Below are positions 17,494 to 26,461 of a stretch of DNA of 64,000 bases, one piece after another. Made by a program: the position numbers and the translations under genes. Below the pieces are notes generated by a model. The model was not told where the DNA came from and ran no database searches. It saw nothing but the letters and a program-made list of their open reading frames with translations. Location of the stretch: contig JBQNCN010000001.1 in assembly GCA_052169395.1 (NCBI GenBank), positions 558,001 to 622,000 of the forward strand. Direction: 5' to 3'. This DNA comes from Fimenecus sp052169395. GTDB taxonomy: Bacteria > Bacillota > Clostridia > Oscillospirales > Acutalibacteraceae. Each line of letters opens with the position of its first letter. Position 1 is the first letter of the stretch.

Positions 17494-18767
17494 TTCTTAA
17501 TAAATGCTGCATGAAAAAATCCGTTATGTTCATCATTTGGAAATATCGTTTCATATTCACCGTCTTTTTTCATATCCTTATGTTCTTTTAAAAATCTATC
17601 GCAAATTTCTTCATTTTCACATTTTCTTAAAGTACATGTTGAATAAACAATTCTGCCTTTTTCTTTCAAATACAAATAAGCATTATTTAAAATATTATAC
17701 TGAATGCCCATAAGCTTGTCAAACATTATAGGTTCTTTAAATCGTATCTCAGGCTTTCCTGCAAGCACTCCATAACCTGAACAAGGAACATCACAAATCA
17801 CTTTATCGGCAGTATTTTTTAACCTTTTATTATAAACAGATGCATCCATACAATCAGTTTTCACAATATCAAGAGAAAGACGCTTTACACCGCTTTTTAT
17901 GAGTCTTATTCTGTTTTCATGAATATCAAAAGCTTTAATCTCACCATTATTATGCATTCTTTCTGCTATCGTAAAACTTTTTCCTCCGGGTGCAGCACAC
18001 AAATCCAAAATGACTTCACCACTTTTTGCACCAAGCCTTTCAGTCACAAGATATGATGGAATATCCTGAATATGAAATAACCCTTTTTTAAACGCTTTCG
18101 TTTCAATAATATTTCCGACAGTTATAACTTTCAAAAAATTTTCACAAACTTTTGTTTCTTCCGTTTTAAATCCGTCCTCAAGCAGTTTTTCTTGCAATTC
18201 TAAAGCAGTAATTTTCATATTATTCACAACTGCATACATGGGCTTTTTACCCAATGATTTTTTTAAAATATTTTCCGCATTTTTTGTTCCGTAATCTTTT
18301 ATAAAACTTTCCGCAAGACTTTCAGGTACAGAGTATAAAAATGAATATTTATCCTTATCACAATTAAATTTATAGTTTTCCAATTCCAAATCATCTTTTG
18401 ATATTTTTCTCAAAACAGCATTGCAAAGTCCTGAAAATCTAAATAGCTTATTGTTTTTCATAAGCTTAACGCTCTCATTAACTGCAGAATAAACAGGCAC
18501 TTTATCCATATACAAAATCTGATAAGCTCCCATTTCTAAAATAATAAGTGCCTCTTTTTTTACATTTTCAATACCGTTTTTAAGATATTTTAAAATAATA
18601 AAGTCCAATGTTATTTTTCTTTCAATCGTTCCATAAAAAAGAGCTGCTGAAAAAGCCGTGAAGTTATTACGCTCCACGGTTTCATAATCAAATGCAAAAG
18701 ATGAATAAGCACCGTTTACAAAAACTTTTTTCAGTGAATTAAAAGCAAGCTGCCTTTCTGTCATCAT
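17490..18767 (-). CDS. rsmB: 16S rRNA m5C967 methyltransferase RsmB
   Basis: This 425-residue enzyme has an N-terminal NusB-like RNA-binding domain (about 1-140) and a C-terminal SAM-dependent methyltransferase. The SAM loop is DLCAAPGGKSFTIAE near residue 245, and the two catalytic cysteines are in CDVPCSGYG near 317 and YSTCTLRKCENEE near 373. The start ATG-ATG overlaps the zinc peptidase stop. Neighbours on both sides are in the usual Firmicute order. Confidence 0.96.
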   Translation of the reverse strand: MMTERQLAFNSLKKVFVNGAYSSFAFDYETVERNNFTAFSAALFYGTIERKITLDFIILKYLKNGIENVKKEALIILEMGAYQILYMDKVPVYSAVNESVKLMKNNKLFRFSGLCNAVLRKISKDDLELENYKFNCDKDKYSFLYSVPESLAESFIKDYGTKNAENILKKSLGKKPMYAVVNNMKITALELQEKLLEDGFKTEETKVCENFLKVITVGNIIETKAFKKGLFHIQDIPSYLVTERLGAKSGEVILDLCAAPGGKSFTIAERMHNNGEIKAFDIHENRIRLIKSGVKRLSLDIVKTDCMDASVYNKRLKNTADKVICDVPCSGYGVLAGKPEIRFKEPIMFDKLMGIQYNILNNAYLYLKEKGRIVYSTCTLRKCENEEICDRFLKEHKDMKKDGEYETIFPNDEHNGFFHAAFIKK

Positions 18768-19456
18768 CTTCTTCTAGATAATAAAATAAGTCTTAAAAGG
18801 TTTATTGTTGTCATTGCAAACGCGGCAATATATGTCATCGCTGCAGCGGATAAAACCTTTCTCGCACCAGATACTTCAGTTTTATCAAGCATTTCAGTTT
18901 CTTTTATAACCTTTAAAGCTCTTGCAGAAGCATTAAACTCAACAGGAAGAGTTACAAGCTGAAAAAACATAACAGCAAGATAAAGAAAAATTCCAATATA
19001 TATAAGTAGATTGAAGCTTAAAAAATATCCGGCAATTGCAAGCGGCCATGCAATTTGACATCCTATATTTGCAGGTTTAACAAATGTATTTCTAATTTTT
19101 ATCGGCGTATATCCTTTTGCATACTGCACAGCATGTCCCGCTTCATGGCATGCGATTCCTACCGCCGCAACTGAAATTCCATTATAAACATCTGAACTTA
19201 AACTTATTGTTTTTGTTTCAGAATTGTAATTATCTGTAAGCTTACCGTCAATCTGAACAATGCAAACATCATTTATTCCATAATGTTGAAGTACACGCCT
19301 TGCCGCCTGTTCTCCTGTAAGCCCAAATTTATTATTTACTTTTGAATATTTTTTAAATGCCGACTTAACACCTGCTTGTGCAAGAAGAGAAAAAATAATC
19401 ACAGGTACAATCATAAATAAATAAGACAAATTCGCAGAAATAAAATTCCCTCTCAT
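18764..19456 (-). CDS. Membrane zinc metallopeptidase, YugP-type (PF04298)
   Basis: This 230-residue membrane protein carries the zinc-peptidase motif ACHEAGHAVQYAKGY near residue 104, with helices at about 7-27, 140-180 and 205-225. YugP-like proteins occur beside rsmB throughout Firmicutes, but their substrate is not known. The ATG has an AGGAGGG 6 bases upstream and is the first gene of the operon leading through rsmB, rlmN, prpC, prkC, rsgA and thiN. A fmt/def/priA block often precedes it elsewhere but not here. Confidence 0.92.
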   Translation of the reverse strand: MRGNFISANLSYLFMIVPVIIFSLLAQAGVKSAFKKYSKVNNKFGLTGEQAARRVLQHYGINDVCIVQIDGKLTDNYNSETKTISLSSDVYNGISVAAVGIACHEAGHAVQYAKGYTPIKIRNTFVKPANIGCQIAWPLAIAGYFLSFNLLIYIGIFLYLAVMFFQLVTLPVEFNASARALKVIKETEMLDKTEVSGARKVLSAAAMTYIAAFAMTTINLLRLILLSRRR

Positions 19457-19553
19457 AATATCCCTCCTATGATAATATTATAGTCAATTCAAAAAAAATG
19501 CAACCTATTTTATAACAATTTAAAATTAATTAATTATTTATATATAAATAATT

Positions 19554-19585
19554 AAAAACCTTTGAAAGATCAAAGGTTTTTATTT
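19554..19585. terminator. Terminator downstream of the alpha/beta hydrolase gene
   Basis: AAAACCTTTGA pairs with TCAAAGGTTTT around an AAGA loop. T-runs flank both sides; on the minus strand it ends the hydrolase transcript. Confidence 0.8.
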
Positions 19586-19588
19586 TAA

Positions 19589-20560
19589 TTATTTAAGATA
19601 TTTATCAACAAAAGCATCCGTCTTTGCCCAATAAAGCTCAGGATGAGCTACGGCTGACCTTGCATGCGGTGCATCTGGAATTGTAATTTTTTCTTTTTCA
19701 CAAGCCGCAGCTTCATATACCTTATCAAGCATTTCATATGGCACAAACGTATCATCTGCACCATGAATAAAAAGTGTCGGCGTTTTCGATTTTTTAAGTT
19801 GTTCAACTGATGAAGCCTTTCTTAAATCCACATGTTCCTTAAGCTTTATAATATCTGCACCGCTATAAAGAAACGGGAATTTAGGCAAATGATACTCCTC
19901 TTCAATATTTCTACTTAAAATATCCCATACAGAAGTATATCCGCAGTCCTCAACGGCACACTTTACATTTTCAGGAAGTTCCTCACCTGTTGTCATCATA
20001 ACAGTTGCAGCTCCCATTGATACTCCATGTAAAAATATCTTTGCATTTTTATCTTTTTCAACAATAAAATTTATCCATTTTAAAATATTAAGCCTATCTA
20101 CCCATCCCATTGAGATAAATTCATCCTCAGATAAGCCATGTCCTCCAAGAGAAGGCAAAACAACATTAAAACCACGTTCCTCATACCAATGTTTTGCATA
20201 AACGCCCATAGCTTGCGGAGAAGATGTATATCCATGAATAACAAATGCATAATTATGAGAATCTTTGTTTTCCAAAAGATGAGCATATTGGGGATTTCCC
20301 TTATCATCCTTAATTTTTAATATTTTAGTATCTTGAAGCTCAAACCAATACATTCCCTCATCTATCGATCTGTCAAGGGATTTTCTATAGTCATCTCTTG
20401 ACCAAATAGATTTTTCCTGAAGATTTGTTGCAATTTTCCCCATAAGTCCTGACCTTGTAAGAGCCATCTTTGCAGCAATCGCTCCAAGTGCATAATACGT
20501 TGCTCCAGCCAATGCACCCCCAATAAGAAGTTTTTTTAAATTTTTATTTCCGCTGCTCAT
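19589..20560 (-). CDS. Alpha/beta hydrolase with N-terminal membrane anchor
   Basis: This 323-residue serine hydrolase starts with a hydrophobic segment (LLIGGALAGATYYALGAIAA, residues 11-30) that should anchor it to the membrane or act as a signal. The nucleophile elbow is HGVSMGAATVM near residue 190, the acid is in HGADDTFVPYEML near 265 and the histidine in IPDAPHARSA near 298. It resembles YqkD-type and serine-aminopeptidase-like hydrolases. Substrate unknown. It is 16 bases downstream of the radical SAM gene and probably in its operon. Confidence 0.9.
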   Translation of the reverse strand: MSSGNKNLKKLLIGGALAGATYYALGAIAAKMALTRSGLMGKIATNLQEKSIWSRDDYRKSLDRSIDEGMYWFELQDTKILKIKDDKGNPQYAHLLENKDSHNYAFVIHGYTSSPQAMGVYAKHWYEERGFNVVLPSLGGHGLSEDEFISMGWVDRLNILKWINFIVEKDKNAKIFLHGVSMGAATVMMTTGEELPENVKCAVEDCGYTSVWDILSRNIEEEYHLPKFPFLYSGADIIKLKEHVDLRKASSVEQLKKSKTPTLFIHGADDTFVPYEMLDKVYEAAACEKEKITIPDAPHARSAVAHPELYWAKTDAFVDKYLK

Positions 20561-20576
20561 ATATATCTCCTAAAAA

Positions 20577-21458
20577 TTATTTTATTCCTGTTAAATCAAA
20601 GACCGGCACAAACTTAACCTTTGAAGAAGTCTTTTCTTGCATAAAACCGTTTGAAAATCCATATTCAAAAAAAGCTTCAATAGCTTTATCATATTCTAAA
20701 CTGAAAAGTTTCCTGTTTATTTCAGGATATTTAACGGCACTTCCCATTGGTACATACTGCCTCATAAGACTTATATAACTATCCTTCGGAATAATATTTG
20801 AAAGAGTTTTTAAAACCTCTTTCGTATCAAAGCTATTCGAAGGAAGCGCCAAATGCCGTATAATAACGCCTTTTTTCAAAAGACCTTTTTCAAATATATC
20901 AGACGGTTGTTGCCGTTTCATTTCAGCTATTGCTCTTTCTGCAACTGACGAATAATTCTCTGCTCCACTATATTTTTTAGATAATTCTGAACTTTTATAC
21001 TTAAAATCCGGAAGATAAACATCAACTAGTCCTTCTAATTTTTTAAGACTTTCAACTCTATCATATCCACCTGTATTATAAATAACAGGAATACTTGGTT
21101 TATATAAAGATAAAGCATCATAAATAAAATCAATAAAATGTGTCGGATTTACAAGATTTATATTTTCAGCACCCTGTTTTTCCAGTCCCTTAATTATTTC
21201 AATAAAGTCATTCTTTGAAACCGATTTTCCATAATTTTTCTTGCTTATTTTTTCATTTTGACAAAAAACGCATTTAAGCGAACATCCTGAAAAAAATATT
21301 GCACCTGAACCGTTTTCACCGCTTATTACCGGTTCTTCCCAAAAATGTAATGCAGCCCTTGCCAAAACGGCATTATATGGCATTTTACAAAATCCATCTG
21401 AAAAAGAATTTTCAATTCTTAAAACTCCGCATTCTCTCGGACATGAAGTACAAATCAT
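20577..21458 (-). CDS. Radical SAM protein, PflX-type (pyruvate formate-lyase activase-like)
   Basis: This 293-residue protein belongs to the COG1313 (PflX) group of radical SAM enzymes. It has CTSCPRECGV at its start, probably a second cluster site, and the SAM cluster motif CSLKCVFCQ near residue 66. The start is taken as the ATG at 21458, which overlaps the previous stop as TGATG; the upstream TTG has no ribosome binding site. No glycyl-radical enzyme is encoded nearby, so the substrate is open. Confidence 0.88.
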   Translation of the reverse strand: MICTSCPRECGVLRIENSFSDGFCKMPYNAVLARAALHFWEEPVISGENGSGAIFFSGCSLKCVFCQNEKISKKNYGKSVSKNDFIEIIKGLEKQGAENINLVNPTHFIDFIYDALSLYKPSIPVIYNTGGYDRVESLKKLEGLVDVYLPDFKYKSSELSKKYSGAENYSSVAERAIAEMKRQQPSDIFEKGLLKKGVIIRHLALPSNSFDTKEVLKTLSNIIPKDSYISLMRQYVPMGSAVKYPEINRKLFSLEYDKAIEAFFEYGFSNGFMQEKTSSKVKFVPVFDLTGIK

Positions 21459-22930
21459 CAGCCAGGATATTCGCAAACCGATGACGGAAGGTTCTTATAA
21501 ACAGGAATTAAAAATGTTATATCTTTTTTATCCGCACCCGAATTTTCATAGCCTCTTTTTAAAAGGTTTCCTTCAGATACAGCACCTTTAATATTAGTCA
21601 TATACTGATGTGCATAAAAGCCGTTTTTATTTAACGGATTATCAACAACATCAAACTTCATAAAATAAATCGTATCCTGTGCTCTATCTATATAGCCCTT
21701 TGCAATCCATAATGCACCACCATGAATTGATTTATACTGAGAATCCCACGGTCTTTCAACACTTCCGCTTCCAGCCGCCCAAGAAAGACCTGTTGTTACA
21801 GGATCAGAACCCGAATATGCATGAATATTATAAAAATTATATATTCCTGGATACATAGAATCGCTTCCACTTGTGCTGCGTGATCCACCTCTTCCAACTT
21901 CCTGTATTACCTTTGAAATAAGAAAATACGGACTAACCCCTATTTCTTTACCTGTCTGATAAAATATTTCAGCATAACTTTTATAACTGCCATCAGGAAG
22001 ATTTGTTCTGACATTATCCATAAATGTTCCTTTAAGCATATCTTCACAGCCCTCAAGCGTAGCATTTTGAACATCACTGATTTTTAAAAATGCATAGATC
22101 CTGTTTTCTGTCAAATAATTTCTCGGATCCAAATAATATGCAATAGTCTTCTCATTTGCCTGATACCATCTTAATCCGTCAATTGGAGACCATGTGTTTG
22201 TATAAGGATTATAACTTGAATCATTAGTAGAACAAAAAATTGATGATGGAGGATTTTGCCAAATCAAAGATCGTCCATGAACACTTTCACCTGCTAAAAC
22301 AGATGAAAAATCAGGCTCAACCTCTTTAAATTCAAACACGAAATTCGGATGATTTGCCTTAATTACTTTCAATTGTTCAGCATATTCTGCAGGTGCTTTT
22401 TCATATATTTCAGATACATAATCATATTCTAAAGCGTACCATGCTATGCCCTCACGATGCCAACCCACACTTCCAAGATAATCATCTTCATTTTTATTTC
22501 CCGTAAAATTATGTGCTCCCGCTATTGCATTGGGATTATATTGTCTATAAATAGGCACAGTTTTTTGTTCACTTCCATACCAGCCTATTCCCTCAAACCG
22601 CCAACCTAAAGATACAAGATGATTTTTTTCATTTTCGTCTTTTGTATAGTGGTGATCACCTGCATTCGGATTATAAAGTCTATATATTGGTGAATTTGAT
22701 TTAACAGGTGATATCCACCCGATATTCTCATAGTTCCAACCTAAACTTACAAGATAATTCTTTTCTGTGGCATCAGTGGTATAAAAATGTTCCCCGCTAT
22801 TAGGATTATACAATCTATGAACATGAATTTCATTCTCATTTTTCAATGCAAAAGATTTTATACAAAAAAAATTCAACGACAATATGCTTATCGTTAAAAA
22901 TAATATTGCAATATATCTTTTACAATTCAT
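21458..22930 (-). CDS. Secreted cell-wall hydrolase: DUF5648 repeats plus glucosaminidase-like domain
   Basis: This 490-residue protein has a signal peptide (about 1-28), then three roughly 44-residue repeats each containing LYNPN or QYNPN, a fading YTxDxxEK and LGW...GWY. These are the DUF5648 type, thought to bind the envelope. The C-terminal half (about 230-490) carries YFLISKVIQEVGRGGS and NFYNIHAYSG, matching the LytD/glucosaminidase fold with its catalytic Glu. It should cut peptidoglycan glycan strands outside the cell. It overlaps the radical SAM gene by one base, an unexplained coupling. Confidence 0.9.
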   Translation of the reverse strand: MNCKRYIAILFLTISILSLNFFCIKSFALKNENEIHVHRLYNPNSGEHFYTTDATEKNYLVSLGWNYENIGWISPVKSNSPIYRLYNPNAGDHHYTKDENEKNHLVSLGWRFEGIGWYGSEQKTVPIYRQYNPNAIAGAHNFTGNKNEDDYLGSVGWHREGIAWYALEYDYVSEIYEKAPAEYAEQLKVIKANHPNFVFEFKEVEPDFSSVLAGESVHGRSLIWQNPPSSIFCSTNDSSYNPYTNTWSPIDGLRWYQANEKTIAYYLDPRNYLTENRIYAFLKISDVQNATLEGCEDMLKGTFMDNVRTNLPDGSYKSYAEIFYQTGKEIGVSPYFLISKVIQEVGRGGSRSTSGSDSMYPGIYNFYNIHAYSGSDPVTTGLSWAAGSGSVERPWDSQYKSIHGGALWIAKGYIDRAQDTIYFMKFDVVDNPLNKNGFYAHQYMTNIKGAVSEGNLLKRGYENSGADKKDITFLIPVYKNLPSSVCEYPG

Positions 22931-23022
22931 AATTTAACCTCACAAATCATATATTATAATATTACCATATTGTTCAAACAATTTAAACCTCTATAAATCT
23001 TTTATCCGTCAACCGTTTCTGT

Positions 23023-23028
23023 TATAAT
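23023..23028 (+). promoter_or_regulatory. -10 element placed for leaderless transcription of the DUF1294 gene
   Basis: TATAAT lies 7 bases before the ATG at 23036 and there is no Shine-Dalgarno sequence between. The -35 region (about 23000-23006, TTTTATC) is weak. Confidence 0.4.
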
Positions 23029-23035
23029 TTTATTT

Positions 23036-23380
23036 ATGAAAATCCCATTTTTTATTATATATATTATTGTTATTTCAACAATAACCGCATTAATTACTTC
23101 TGCTGATAAAAGAAAAGCCGTTTTAAAAAAACAGCGAATATCAGAAAAAACATTATTTTTACTTGCAATTTCAGGCGGTGCATTTGCTGAATATTTTACA
23201 ATGCTTATAATTAGACACAAAACAAAACATAAAAAATTTATGATATGTCTTCCTATAATAATCATATTACAACTTGTAATATGTATACTTTTTCAATTAA
23301 AAATATATTTTAAAAGCGAAACAATTAATCCGTTTTTATTTATTTCCGTATTGTCCTGCTACTGCCGCCGCACCCTTTAA
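23036..23380 (+). CDS. DUF1294 family small membrane protein
   Basis: This 114-residue protein has a membrane helix (about 4-20), then ADKRKAVLKKQRI, a second helix with AISGGAFAEYFTMLI, the motif RHKTKHKKF near residue 62 and a third helix. That is the DUF1294 pattern. Function is unknown. There is no ribosome binding site and a -10 box sits just upstream. Its last 15 codons overlap the end of the ROK kinase gene on the other strand (23336-23380), where the tail SCYCRRTL is probably not conserved. Confidence 0.82.
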   Translation: MKIPFFIIYIIVISTITALITSADKRKAVLKKQRISEKTLFLLAISGGAFAEYFTMLIIRHKTKHKKFMICLPIIIILQLVICILFQLKIYFKSETINPFLFISVLSCYCRRTL

Positions 23381-24235
23381 AGTTGCGTAATATCCAAGCT
23401 TAGTCGGTATTATTGATATTTTAGGATTTGCTGTTTTAAGCACTCTGTATAAGATTTCTTTTTCAGCGGTTTCTATAAATAAATCACAATCTCTTGAAAC
23501 TCCACCACCTAAAATTACAGTATCAATATTTAAAAGATTAACAGCCTGTGCAATTGCTCTACCGAGTGATTTCCCAACTCTATCATATGTTTCAAGAGCA
23601 TCCATATCGCCTTGTTTTGCAAGAACCGCAACTGTTTTAGCATCCGCACTCCTACCCGTAAGCATATTATAATACTTTGAAATTGCTCTTCCTGAACAAG
23701 CAGTTTCAAGGCATCCCCTGTTGCCACAGGAGCATGGAAAACCATTTTCTTCAATTACAATATGCCCTATTTCTCCAACCCCGAAACGTTTTCCGTGAAG
23801 AAGACGTCCATCGAGAAATACCGCACCTCCAACACCTGTGGAAAGTGCTATCCACATAAAATTCTCCAGTCCTTTTGCAGCTCCTATACAAAGCTCCGCA
23901 AGTGCAAGAGCATTTACATCATTTTCAATAAAAGAGGGTAGTCCTAAAAAATCTCCAAGTTCCTTTGTAATGCTCCAATTTGTAATGCCTACAAACGGTG
24001 ACGAAAGCCATATACCGTTTATATTATCAGCCAGTCCCGGAACCACAATACCTATTGCTTCCGCTCCGGAATTTTTAAATATCTCTGCAAACTTTTTAAT
24101 ATCTGATACCAACTGCTGTTTTGTATAAGGACAGTCATATTCTTTGCTCAGAGTTTTTCTAACAGTGCCATCCTCCTCAACAAGACCTACAATAAGCTTT
24201 GATACCCCTACATCAACAGCTATATTTTTTTTCAT
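23336..24235 (-). CDS. ROK-family sugar kinase / glucokinase
   Basis: This 299-residue protein has the ATP motif AVDVGVSKLIVGLVE at its start and the ROK zinc motif with CSCGNRGCLET near residue 168, preceded by GEIGHIVIEENG. The catalytic aspartate is in SFIENDVNALALAE near residue 98. No DNA-binding domain is present, so it is a kinase, not a repressor. Glucose or N-acetylmannosamine are possible substrates; glucokinase is the likeliest. The gene is alone and convergent with the DUF1294 gene. Confidence 0.9.
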   Translation of the reverse strand: MKKNIAVDVGVSKLIVGLVEEDGTVRKTLSKEYDCPYTKQQLVSDIKKFAEIFKNSGAEAIGIVVPGLADNINGIWLSSPFVGITNWSITKELGDFLGLPSFIENDVNALALAELCIGAAKGLENFMWIALSTGVGGAVFLDGRLLHGKRFGVGEIGHIVIEENGFPCSCGNRGCLETACSGRAISKYYNMLTGRSADAKTVAVLAKQGDMDALETYDRVGKSLGRAIAQAVNLLNIDTVILGGGVSRDCDLFIETAEKEILYRVLKTANPKISIIPTKLGYYATLKGAAAVAGQYGNK

Positions 24236-24321
24236 TTCGCCACCCCCATAATAAAAAATACCCTATTCTATCTTTCAAAAATTATAATACATATTTTTTA
24301 CAATTTCAACAATCATTTTGT

Positions 24322-24786
24322 TTATAATTTACCAAAACTTAAAACTATTTCTTTTTTTGAAATATTAATCAAACCATAACAGCCGTCTTTAACTGCACCT
24401 ACATTAAAAAAATATATACCGTCTTTATAGTCCTTATACGAAGTATGAGTATGACCGAAAATACAAATATCAGCATTTCTTTGCTTTGCAGCTTTTAAAA
24501 GTTTTTCCTTCCCGAACTTAACACCTTGCGTATGACCGTGTAAAATATAAAATCGCTTACCGCCAAGTTCAAAAAGCTTTTCATTTTCTGCATAAATATC
24601 AAAATCACAATTTCCAGAAACATAAAATATCTGCTTATTATTTAATACCTCCATCTCTTTAAGTTCCTCAAAATCTCTTAAGCCATCACCTAAAAATATT
24701 ATGGTGGAAGCTTCGGGGAAAAGTGAAACAATATCAAAAAGATTCCCCACCCTTCCATGAGAATCAGACAAAACAAGAATTTTCAA
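24322..24786 (-). CDS. YfcE/MJ0936-type metallophosphoesterase
   Basis: This 154-residue calcineurin-like phosphoesterase shows all metal-binding blocks: LSDSHGRVGN (residues 6-15), LGDGLRDF near 35, SGNCDFD near 57, LHGHTQG near 84 and FGHTHTSY near 110. Family members hydrolyse phosphodiesters in vitro; the biological substrate is unknown. ATG at 24786 with AGGAG 5 bases upstream. It stands alone, downstream of the tRNA pair and after their terminator. Confidence 0.92.
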   Translation of the reverse strand: MKILVLSDSHGRVGNLFDIVSLFPEASTIIFLGDGLRDFEELKEMEVLNNKQIFYVSGNCDFDIYAENEKLFELGGKRFYILHGHTQGVKFGKEKLLKAAKQRNADICIFGHTHTSYKDYKDGIYFFNVGAVKDGCYGLINISKKEIVLSFGKL

Positions 24787-24814
24787 TTATTTCTCCTTAT
24801 TTTAAAAAATAAAA

Positions 24815-24850
24815 TATAAAAGCCGAACATCTTAGTTCGGCTTTTATTAT
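24815..24850. terminator. Terminator of the tRNA-Met/tRNA-Glu transcript
   Basis: AAAGCCGAAC pairs with GTTCGGCTTT around ATCTTA (stem 24820-24842), with T-rich runs on both strands. Confidence 0.85.
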
Positions 24851-24851
24851 T

Positions 24852-24926
24852 TGGTGACCCGGACGGGAATCGAACCCGTGTTACCGCCGTGAAAGGGCGG
24901 TGTCTTAACCGCTTGACCACCGGGCC
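24852..24926 (-). tRNA. tRNA-Glu (anticodon UUC)
   Basis: This 75-base gene has acceptor GGCCCGG/CCGGGTC, anticodon stem CCGCC/GGCGG and loop CTTTCAC (anticodon TTC). The T-arm is CGGGTTCGATTCCCG and CCA is encoded. It lies four bases after tRNA-Met and shares its promoter. Confidence 0.97.
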
Positions 24927-24930
24927 ATTT

Positions 24931-25007
24931 TGGTAGCGGGGACCGGGGTCGAACCGGTGACCTTCCGGGTATGAACCGGACGCTCTAGCCAACTAAGCTA
25001 CTCCGCC
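24931..25007 (-). tRNA. tRNA-Met (anticodon CAU, elongator type)
   Basis: This 77-base gene has anticodon stem CCGG/CCGG with loop TTCATAC, T-arm ACCGGTTCGACCCCGGT and encoded CCA. It lacks the three G-C pairs of initiator tRNA, so it is the elongator. The acceptor stem is imperfect: GGCGGAG faces CCCCGCT, giving a G1-U72 wobble and an A6-C67 mismatch. An Ile-CAU reading is unlikely from the sequence. Confidence 0.93.
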
Positions 25008-25029
25008 ATTTGCTCAAAACAGCTTATAT

Positions 25030-25058
25030 ATTATATTATAAAGATTCAATATTGTCAA
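25030..25058 (-). promoter_or_regulatory. Consensus promoter of tRNA-Met/tRNA-Glu
   Basis: On the minus strand TTGACA (25058-25053) and TATAAT (25035-25030) are 17 bases apart, an exact sigma-A consensus, ending 22 bases before tRNA-Met. Confidence 0.92.
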
Positions 25059-25120
25059 ATACTAAATTATAAAATTAATAAATCAAAAATTAAAATCCAA
25101 TTCTAATTAAAAACCCACTG

Positions 25121-26461
25121 TTAATCATATAATTTATTTTCATCTTCTATAATTTCAATATAAAAAGCAACACCTATTTCGTTTTTTACAAATTTATATT
25201 TAGCACCATAATTTGATAAAATATTTCTAACAATATATAACCCTAATCCATTTTGATTTTCTTTATTTAAATCAAAATGAATTTCAAAAATTTTATTGAC
25301 ATCTAATTCATCCTTTTCTTTATATGAATTTTCAATATAAAACCATCCATCATTTACACCAATGTTGATTACGCCATTTTCATCCGAATATTTTACAGCA
25401 TTACTAATCAAATTGGATAAAACCATTTCAATTGCTGTTTTCCCCATATATATTGTCTCATTTTTTAAATAATTATTTAATGAAATATTTTTTTTATTCA
25501 ATAACAAACTATATTTTGTTAAAACATCATTTAAAACATCATTAATAATTATTATTTCCTCATCATTCTTAAAACGTTCAAAAGAAGATAATGTTAAAAT
25601 TTGTGAGATATTTTGAGTTAGCCCGTTGACTATCACAATGCAATCATCAATATATTTTTCTTTATTCTTATATTTACCTATATTATATTTCATATTTTCC
25701 AATATTATTTTAAGACTTGCAAGCGGTGTTTTAAGCTCGTGAGAAGCACCTCTAAAAAAATCATATTTTAATTTTTCCAATTTTAATATATCTTTATTTT
25801 TAACCTCTAAATCATCTATAAGATTTAATAATGTGGAATACAAATTATTAATCTGAGCCTTTAATTCTCCCACTTCATCCATAGAAGTAACCTTTAAACG
25901 AACATCTCTATCAAGCATTATCATTTTTCCAGTTGCATCTTTTATTTCATTTATATTATTTGTAATTAATTTAGCATATATAAATGAAATAATAACAGAA
26001 AACACTATCGATACAATTAATGAGAAAGGCAAAAATTTAAAACTTAAATTAATAGCATCTTTTTTCATATCCGTAGCTGAAACAAACTGAACATATATTT
26101 TTTCACCGGAGTTCAATTGTATTTCTCTCTCTTCAATTATCAAAGAATTATTATCACTATTTAAATCATGATTTATATTCTTTTTAATTTGTATCTCTCC
26201 ATCACTATTTTCACCTTTTACAAACGCCTTTATTTCACTGCTTTTAGAATAAAAGTCTAACGCTTGCTCCACAAACTTCATATCTTTACCTTGTATATTT
26301 CGTGAAATTTCATTAGCTTTTGAATATATTTCGCGTTTTCTGGTTTCTAAATATGATTGCGGAAAGATAAAAAATACCAATACATGTATCAAAACAATCA
26401 AAGTCGCCATAATTGCAAATATCTGCAAAAACATTTTCGGGAATATTTTTATTTTTTTCAT
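25121..26461 (-). CDS. Sensor histidine kinase, VncS-like
   Basis: This 446-residue membrane kinase has helices at about 12-33 and 143-164, a HAMP linker (about 165-220), the phosphoacceptor motif GASHELKTPLASLK near residue 240 and the ATPase motifs NLISNAVKYSDENG and GLGLYIVRNIL. The ATG overlaps the vncR stop by 4 bases. Size and partner genes match pneumococcal VncS, so it probably responds to an envelope or peptide signal and controls the vex genes. The name is by homology and gene order only. Confidence 0.88.
   Translation of the reverse strand: MKKIKIFPKMFLQIFAIMATLIVLIHVLVFFIFPQSYLETRKREIYSKANEISRNIQGKDMKFVEQALDFYSKSSEIKAFVKGENSDGEIQIKKNINHDLNSDNNSLIIEEREIQLNSGEKIYVQFVSATDMKKDAINLSFKFLPFSLIVSIVFSVIISFIYAKLITNNINEIKDATGKMIMLDRDVRLKVTSMDEVGELKAQINNLYSTLLNLIDDLEVKNKDILKLEKLKYDFFRGASHELKTPLASLKIILENMKYNIGKYKNKEKYIDDCIVIVNGLTQNISQILTLSSFERFKNDEEIIIINDVLNDVLTKYSLLLNKKNISLNNYLKNETIYMGKTAIEMVLSNLISNAVKYSDENGVINIGVNDGWFYIENSYKEKDELDVNKIFEIHFDLNKENQNGLGLYIVRNILSNYGAKYKFVKNEIGVAFYIEIIEDENKLYD

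Noticed and set aside
21458..22930. Repeats in the DUF5648 region as a CRISPR-like array
   Set aside because: They are coding repeats of about 44 residues with diverged DNA, not short direct repeats with spacers.
24783..24992. Minus-strand protein frame across the two tRNA genes
   Set aside because: It consists of tRNA sequence read as codons.
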